64,000 nt of DNA, taken from assembly GCA_965248255.1 (NCBI GenBank), contig CBDFIW010000004.1, positions 1,612,001-1,676,000 on the forward strand, written 5' to 3'. How positions within the stretch are numbered: position 1 is the stretch's first letter; each line of letters starts with the position of its first letter. This DNA is from JAKZVK01 sp965248255. Its GTDB lineage: Bacteria > Acidobacteriota > Terriglobia > Bryobacterales > UBA6623. The position numbers were made by a program, and so were the translations under genes. Under the pieces are notes generated by a model. That model ran no database searches. It saw only the letters and a list, made by a program, of their open reading frames with translations, and was not told the origin of the DNA. Positions 59,229 to 64,000 of the stretch are shown piece after piece.

Positions 59229-61705
59229 CATTCGATCACGAGTGGGCCTTGCTTCTTTTGGCCGCGCCGTTGGTGTGGGCGGCGTGGCAGTGGCGTAGCA
59301 CGCACCGCCGAATCGCGGTGCTCCTCAAGGCCGCCGTGTTGGCGCTGATCCTGCTGGCGCTGGCTCAGCCTCGGCTTGCTGTCTTCGAGACCAGGACGGT
59401 GGTCGCGGTTTTGGCAGACACTTCCGGCAGCGTGCCCGACGAGCAGATCGAGTTGCAGAGAGAGACCGCGGCGGCGCTCGAAGACGCGAGTGGAAGAGAC
59501 GAGCTGCGCGTGATCTCATTCGATGAAGGGACAAGGGACTTTGCCGCCTCATTGCCGCAACTGGAGGCGCGCTCGGCGGGTACGAATCTCGAAGCGGCCA
59601 TCCGCAACGCGATGGCTGCGCTGCCCGCGGACCGTGTACCCCGCATCGCGCTCATGTCCGACGGCCGCGAAACCGTGGGCGCCGTGGAGCGGGCGGTGTG
59701 GCAAGCGCGGACGCTGGGTGTTCCGATAGACACGATCCCTCTCGAAGGGCGTACCGAGCCCAAGCTGCGTTTCGTCTCGGTGGAGGTGCCCGGCCGTGCG
59801 TTCGTCGGCGAGAACGTGCCGATCGAGCTGTCGATCATGAGTCCCAAGGCCGCCACCGCCAACGTACAATTGACCGCCGACGGCAAGACGATTGGCCGCG
59901 CCGACGTCTCGCTGCGAGAGGGAGAGAATCGTGTCCATGTGCGTGCCCGAATCGATGTGGAAGGCGCGACGCTGCTGACAGGCCGCGTCCGCTCGCCCGA
60001 GCTGGGGGAGCTGCGTTTCGACCGCGCCATCGCTCTGGAGAGGCCGCGGGCTTTATTCATTTCCACCGACCCGCCCGAGAGCGACCGTCACCTGTTGCAG
60101 GTGCTCGACGCCGCGGGCTTCGAAGTGGATCGGCGGGAACGGTCGCTCGCCGTGTCCCTAGGCCGGTACCATCTCGTGGCGGCAAACAACCAAGACATCG
60201 AGGCGTGGCCCCGGGAGGAAAAAGAACGCCTCGAAACCTTCGTGCAAGAGGGGGGAGGTTTCGTGCTCATCGCCGGCGAGAGAAACCTTTACGTCGAGCG
60301 CCCTGAAAACCGCGACGATCCGCTCGCCCGTATGCTGCCCGCCGAACTGGCCCCGCCGCGGACACCCGAGGGCACCTCGGTCGTCCTGGTCCTCGACAAG
60401 TCGTCGTCGATGGAGGGCAAGAAGATGCAGCTCGCGCGCCAATCGGCGATCGGCGTGGTAGACAACTTGCGCCCCATCGACCGCGTCGGCGTGCTGGTCT
60501 TTGATAACTCGTTCCAGTGGGCCGTCCCGCTACGGCCCAACCGCGACCCGCAAGCCGTCAAGCAACTCATCTCGGGCATCATCGCTGACGGCGGCACGCA
60601 GATCGCTCCGGCGCTACACGACGCGTACCGGAGCATCCGCGAAACCGAGTCCGTCTACAAGCACATCTTGTTGCTTACCGACGGAATCTCTGAAGAAGGC
60701 GACAGCATCACCCTGGCCCGCGAGGCAGCCAGGCAGAAGATCACCATCTCGACTGTGGGCCTTGGACAGGACGTGAACCGCGCCTACCTTGAGCGCGTTG
60801 CGGAAACAGCCGAGGGCCGCTCGTATTTCCTGATCGACGTTTCGAGCCTGGAGCGGATCGTTCTGCGCGACGTGATGGAGCACACCGGCTCGTCGATCAT
60901 GGAGGCATCGGTCGTGCCGGAGAAGTCGAGCGACGTCGAGATCCTCGAGGGTGTGGCGATCGAGGACGCTGGGCCACTGCTCGGCTGGGTGAAGTTCAAA
61001 TCCAAACCGCGCGCCGAGACTCTTCTCACCGTCGGCCAGGAGGACGAGAGGGACCCGCTGCTCGTACGCTGGCAGTACGGTGTGGGCCGCTCGGCTGTGT
61101 TCGCGTCCGACGCCAAGGCCCGCTGGGCCGCGAACTGGATCGGCCGGGCCGATTTTGACCGCCTTTGGACGAACCTGCTACGCGATCTACTCCCACGCTC
61201 GCCGGCGACGGAGGCGACGACGCGCTACGACGGTTCGAAGGGTGAGATCGTAGTGCGCTACCGGGTGTCGGATCGGCCGGGCTTAGAGGTCCCCGACCAG
61301 TTACCGGAGCTCTACGTTCTCGGAGCGTCGGATTTCCGGCAAGCCGACTCGCTGGAACGCGTTGCTGAGCGCGAATACGAGGCGCGCGTGGCGATCGGCA
61401 ATCGCTTCGGGCTGTTTCGCATCCGCGCTTCCTCGAATCTCGAGCAATTCCCGGAGATCGCCCACTACCGCGCGAATGACGAGCTGGAGCACTACGGCTC
61501 TAATGCGTCGCTCCTCCAAAGGATCGCTGCACAAACCGGGGGGCGGTTCAACCCAGAACCAGCACAGGTGTTCGACGCGGGAGGCCGTTCGGTGCCCACG
61601 TGGATGGACCTCTGGCCGGGTTTGTTGGTGCTCGCTATCTTGTTCAACCTGGTCGAGCTTCTCGGCCGCAAAGGCTGGCTGCCCTGGCTTCGGCGTTGGG
61701 TCTGA
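59225..61705 (+). CDS. Large membrane protein with two VWA domains and a glutamine-amidotransferase-like fold
   Basis: An 826-aa protein from TTG 59225, which overlaps the previous stop. Two N-terminal membrane segments (WALLLLAAPLVWAAWQW; IAVLLKAAVLALILLALAQP) precede a first VWA domain (VAVLADTSGSVPDEQIEL) with an intact DxSxS. Next comes a class-I-GAT-like region (RALFISTDPPESDRHLLQVL, FVQEGGGFVLIAGERN). A second VWA has VVLVLDKSSSMEGKKMQLAR, GGTQIAPALHD and LLLTDGISEEGDS. A C-terminal anchor follows. Such proteins act in the envelope with DUF58/BatA partners; the substrate is unknown. Confidence 0.85.
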   Translation: MTFDHEWALLLLAAPLVWAAWQWRSTHRRIAVLLKAAVLALILLALAQPRLAVFETRTVVAVLADTSGSVPDEQIELQRETAAALEDASGRDELRVISFDEGTRDFAASLPQLEARSAGTNLEAAIRNAMAALPADRVPRIALMSDGRETVGAVERAVWQARTLGVPIDTIPLEGRTEPKLRFVSVEVPGRAFVGENVPIELSIMSPKAATANVQLTADGKTIGRADVSLREGENRVHVRARIDVEGATLLTGRVRSPELGELRFDRAIALERPRALFISTDPPESDRHLLQVLDAAGFEVDRRERSLAVSLGRYHLVAANNQDIEAWPREEKERLETFVQEGGGFVLIAGERNLYVERPENRDDPLARMLPAELAPPRTPEGTSVVLVLDKSSSMEGKKMQLARQSAIGVVDNLRPIDRVGVLVFDNSFQWAVPLRPNRDPQAVKQLISGIIADGGTQIAPALHDAYRSIRETESVYKHILLLTDGISEEGDSITLAREAARQKITISTVGLGQDVNRAYLERVAETAEGRSYFLIDVSSLERIVLRDVMEHTGSSIMEASVVPEKSSDVEILEGVAIEDAGPLLGWVKFKSKPRAETLLTVGQEDERDPLLVRWQYGVGRSAVFASDAKARWAANWIGRADFDRLWTNLLRDLLPRSPATEATTRYDGSKGEIVVRYRVSDRPGLEVPDQLPELYVLGASDFRQADSLERVAEREYEARVAIGNRFGLFRIRASSNLEQFPEIAHYRANDELEHYGSNASLLQRIAAQTGGRFNPEPAQVFDAGGRSVPTWMDLWPGLLVLAILFNLVELLGRKGWLPWLRRWV

Positions 61706-61804
61706 GGAACAGTTGGTTCCCTGATTATCTGTTACAGTTGAGGGCTTTCCGACGGGCACAGGGACCCGCTCGTAGCTCAGAAAGTTTCCAGTGGGGCAAA
61801 CGCA

Positions 61805-62929
61805 ATGCCATTGATTATCGACGCCCATCTCGATATCGCTTGGAATGCGGTTTCGTTTGACCGCGACCAGCTGCTCGAAGTGGAACAGTTGCGGGCGAAC
61901 GAAGAGGGCATGACCGGCAAGAGCCGCGGCAACTGCACGACGAGCTTGCCCGAGATGCGGCGTGGTGGCGTCGGGATATGTCTGGCAACGATCCTTGCTC
62001 GCGCGCTCCCACAAAGCCTGCCCAAACTGGACCCGAACCTCGGCCCGATCGGCGAGCGCGGTCATGGCGAGGTCATCGTCCGCGAGGACCTAGACTTCGC
62101 CAACCAGACGATCTGCTGTGCCGCCGGACAGGCGCAGCTCGCCTACTACCAGCTTCTCGAACAGCAAGGCCACATGCGGATGATTCGCGATGCCGGCGTG
62201 CTCGATGACCACCGGTCGCAGTGGGAGTCCGATCCCGAGACCACGCCGATTGGGCACATCCTGAGCATGGAGGGCACGGACCCGATCGTCGAGCCTTCAC
62301 AGGCCGAGTGGTGGTTCGAGCAAGGGTTGCGGACCGCCTGCCTAGCGCACTATGGCCCGAGCGCCTACGCCATGGGGACCGGCGGCGACGGCCCTCTCAC
62401 CGCACGCGGGCGGGAGTTGGTGAAGGAATTCGATCGGCTGGGTTTGATCCTTGACCTGGTTCACACGGCCGACACGGCACTGGCTCAGGCGCTCGAGATC
62501 TATTCAAAGCCGGTCTTCATCAGCCACGGCAATTGCCGTGCGATCACGCCGCATGACCGCCAGATTACCGATGACCAGATCCGCTGGGTCATCGAGCGCG
62601 GCGGCGTGATCGGCGTGGTGCTCGATTCGTGGATGATCGCACCGGGTTGGGACCGTGGCGCAAAGGACAACCAGAGGGCGACGTTCGACGATCTTGCCAA
62701 GCACGTCGATCACATCTGCGAGCTAGCCGGCAACACGAACCACGTCGGTATCGGCAGCGACCTCGACGGCGGCTTCGGCACCGAGCAATCACCGGCGGAG
62801 ATCAACACCATCGCTGATCTTCAGAAGATCGGCCCGGTCCTGGCGGACCGCGGCTATTCAGACGGCGACATCGGCAAGATCTACCACGGGAATTGGCTGC
62901 GGTTCTTCAGGGAGAACTTGCCGAAGTAG
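61805..62929 (+). CDS. Membrane dipeptidase (peptidase family M19)
   Basis: A 374-aa enzyme. Zinc ligands and catalytic residues of the renal-dipeptidase family are visible: DAHLDIA (HxD), SMEGTDP (bridging Glu), DLVHTADT and ISHGNCRAITPHDR (His ligands), and GIGSDLDGGFG (Asp). Substrates of M19 enzymes are dipeptides, often with a D-residue at the C-terminal side. No signal peptide is apparent, so it is probably cytoplasmic. It starts 100 nt after the VWA gene and may have its own promoter. Confidence 0.92.
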   Translation: MPLIIDAHLDIAWNAVSFDRDQLLEVEQLRANEEGMTGKSRGNCTTSLPEMRRGGVGICLATILARALPQSLPKLDPNLGPIGERGHGEVIVREDLDFANQTICCAAGQAQLAYYQLLEQQGHMRMIRDAGVLDDHRSQWESDPETTPIGHILSMEGTDPIVEPSQAEWWFEQGLRTACLAHYGPSAYAMGTGGDGPLTARGRELVKEFDRLGLILDLVHTADTALAQALEIYSKPVFISHGNCRAITPHDRQITDDQIRWVIERGGVIGVVLDSWMIAPGWDRGAKDNQRATFDDLAKHVDHICELAGNTNHVGIGSDLDGGFGTEQSPAEINTIADLQKIGPVLADRGYSDGDIGKIYHGNWLRFFRENLPK

Positions 62930-63180
62930 CCAAGGGCTGCGCCGTTGCTATTCCAACGGAACCGACGAATCGAAAAGCAGGGGCACAGCATGCTGTGCCC
63001 GTGTTCGGGTCAAGTCGGCCGTTCCAGGCTGCCGGGCACGGCATGCCGTGCCCCTACATTGCCAGGTGTACGACCGTCGCCTAACGAGGACAAAATACTC
63101 GTTACGCGGGGCATAACGGTCCACGCTGGTTCGAGGACTTCGTCGGGAGACGGCAAAGCCGGAGCTTCACGCCACGGCTC
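62930..63180. repeat. Intergenic palindrome pair
   Basis: No gene is seen. Two perfect 20-nt palindromes lie at 62981-63000 (GGGCACAGCATGCTGTGCCC) and 63034-63053 (GGGCACGGCATGCCGTGCCC), the second followed by CTAC. They form an inverted pair, like the arrangement at 56087-56190. A piece at about 63153-63182 resembles an arm of the 29100 element. Confidence 0.7.
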
Positions 63181-64000
63181 CTAACGCGGCAGCCCGCTGA
63201 GGTGCTGGTTCAGGGCAATCGCGGAGATCCCCAGGAAGAAGACGAAGGCGCCCAAGAGGCCGAGTTGCAGGTACCACGGCGGCCGCAGCTCTTTGGGCAT
63301 GAGGCGGCGGCTCACGAACAGCGTGTGAAGCGAAGACGAGCCGAGGCCCACGTTGCCCAGCACGCCGCTGACAATGGCCAGGACCAGCGGGTTCGGCGAC
63401 AGGCCCAGCGCTAGAAAACCCCACAGGCAATAGACCAAGAGCACGGTGTAGTAGATGGTCTTGATGCGTCCTTCTTTCAAAGTGCGCAAGCGCCCCGAGG
63501 CGCTCCAGAGCACGTCGGTCCAGCGGCGCACGACGCCATCGATGGTCTGCACGAAGCCGACGCCCAGGACGACGAACCCGCACAGTAGGGTCAGGTGCCA
63601 GAACACTTCACCGTGGCGATCGGCGATGCCGCGGGCGGTCATGGCGGCGGCGGCGTGCCCTTCGACCTCCGCGCCGGCAAGAAACTCGAGCGAGAGCATC
63701 GAGGGCAACGCCATGCCGAGCACCGAGCCGAGAGCCCAGATCCAGATTTGGTCCCGGCGAATGTGGCGCAGCCAGCCGCGCCAGCGTTCGAGGTTGTCGG
63801 GCGTTATGGGGAAGACCTTGCCGACGTGCGACAGGGCGATCTTCTGGCCCCCAACCAGGCTTGGAATGGCACCGACAAGCTTGCCCATCCCCCAGCCCTT
63901 GTCGCGGGCGTAGTTCGAAAAGACTGTGTTCGATAAGCCCCCCACGCCCGCGATGGCGGCGAAGGCAGCCAACGTCGCCCAGTCGATCTCCCCTTCGGGC
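63181..64000 (-). CDS. Nramp-like divalent metal transporter (partial, 5' end outside window)
   Basis: The frame is open to the window edge (reading PEGEIDWATLAAFAAIAGVG at the boundary), so only the C-terminal 272 residues are present. Features are GLSNTVFSNYARDKGWGMGK, then LGMALPSMLSLEFLAG, TLLCGFVVLGVGFVQTIDGV, YYTVLLVYCLWGFLALGL and a final membrane segment ending in LNQHLSGLPR. Several hydrophobic helices and the GGLSN/YARDKG pattern fit the Nramp-like transporters of Planctomycetes and Acidobacteria. The ion and proton sites normally lie in the missing N-terminal part, so the assignment is moderate. Confidence 0.6.
   Translation of the reverse strand, partial: PEGEIDWATLAAFAAIAGVGGLSNTVFSNYARDKGWGMGKLVGAIPSLVGGQKIALSHVGKVFPITPDNLERWRGWLRHIRRDQIWIWALGSVLGMALPSMLSLEFLAGAEVEGHAAAAMTARGIADRHGEVFWHLTLLCGFVVLGVGFVQTIDGVVRRWTDVLWSASGRLRTLKEGRIKTIYYTVLLVYCLWGFLALGLSPNPLVLAIVSGVLGNVGLGSSSLHTLFVSRRLMPKELRPPWYLQLGLLGAFVFFLGISAIALNQHLSGLPR

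Noticed and set aside
1..64000. A complete new multi-gene defence or secondary-metabolite system
   Set aside because: The only toxin-antitoxin genes form an ordinary Phd/VapC pair, and no other coherent multi-gene set beyond known families was found.

Overview
This window looks like a piece of a GC-rich, repeat-laden genome from an uncultured bacterium, most likely an acidobacterium (Bryobacterales/Solibacter-like). That placement is inferred from the gene mix: Oar-like TonB-dependent receptors, DUF1501/DUF1553 proteins, Tat-exported Gfo/Idh/MocA oxidoreductases, BNR sialidases, RraA, DUF1080, multiheme cytochromes and a Ser/Thr-kinase relic. Planctomycetes or Verrucomicrobia cannot be excluded. 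No rRNA, tRNA or CRISPR array was seen.

Layout. (1) 1-7821, minus strand: a tightly overlapping phage-type replication/recombination operon. In order of transcription it encodes a Cas4/RecB-like PD-(D/E)XK nuclease, RecT, a Rad50-like ATPase, a DEAH helicase, a primase-helicase, a prolyl-hydroxylase-like protein, and the first codons of one more gene. Upstream of it lie direct repeats and a palindrome that look like operators. (2) About 7957-12987, plus strand: a DUF1553 gene lacking its 5' part, abutting the phage operon, then DUF1501, a gluconate-2-dehydrogenase subunit-3-like protein and a GMC oxidoreductase. (3) 13-23.4 kb: two Gfo/Idh/MocA proteins, a sialidase, hslVU, a fibronectin-type lipoprotein, an SGNH-like protein, and an eIF2B-like isomerase with a palindromic element inserted in frame. 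(4) 23.5-29.8 kb: two paralogous five-heme cytochromes bracketing a Phd/VapC module, a PKD protein, an IS481 element and a DUF1080 lipoprotein; then ssb. (5) 29.9-44.6 kb: IS630, ISNCY, a second IS630 and an IS1182/IS5-like element around a frameshifted peptidase, DUF488, L-lactate permease, a TonB receptor, DUF58 and a symporter gene wrecked by two IS events. (6) 45-49.5 kb: sialidase pseudogene, UbiA prenyltransferase, GT87 glycosyltransferase, a methyltransferase remnant and RraA. (7) 49.7-64 kb: a kinase relic fused to an Oar-like receptor, an IS1-like element, coaE, folD, a DUF58/BatA/VWA trio, an M19 dipeptidase and a partial Nramp-like transporter.

The most distinctive signal is a family of about 100-bp palindromic elements (MITEs). 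They carry TA-flanked terminal repeats and an internal GC hairpin. At least four copies are present. All four are open in the same frame and would encode a similar basic peptide. One copy is a 99-bp, stop-free insertion in an eIF2B-family gene, much like the Rickettsia palindromic elements. IS footprints elsewhere are clear enough to reconstruct the ancestral symporter start and to define target duplications. No complete new defence system was seen.
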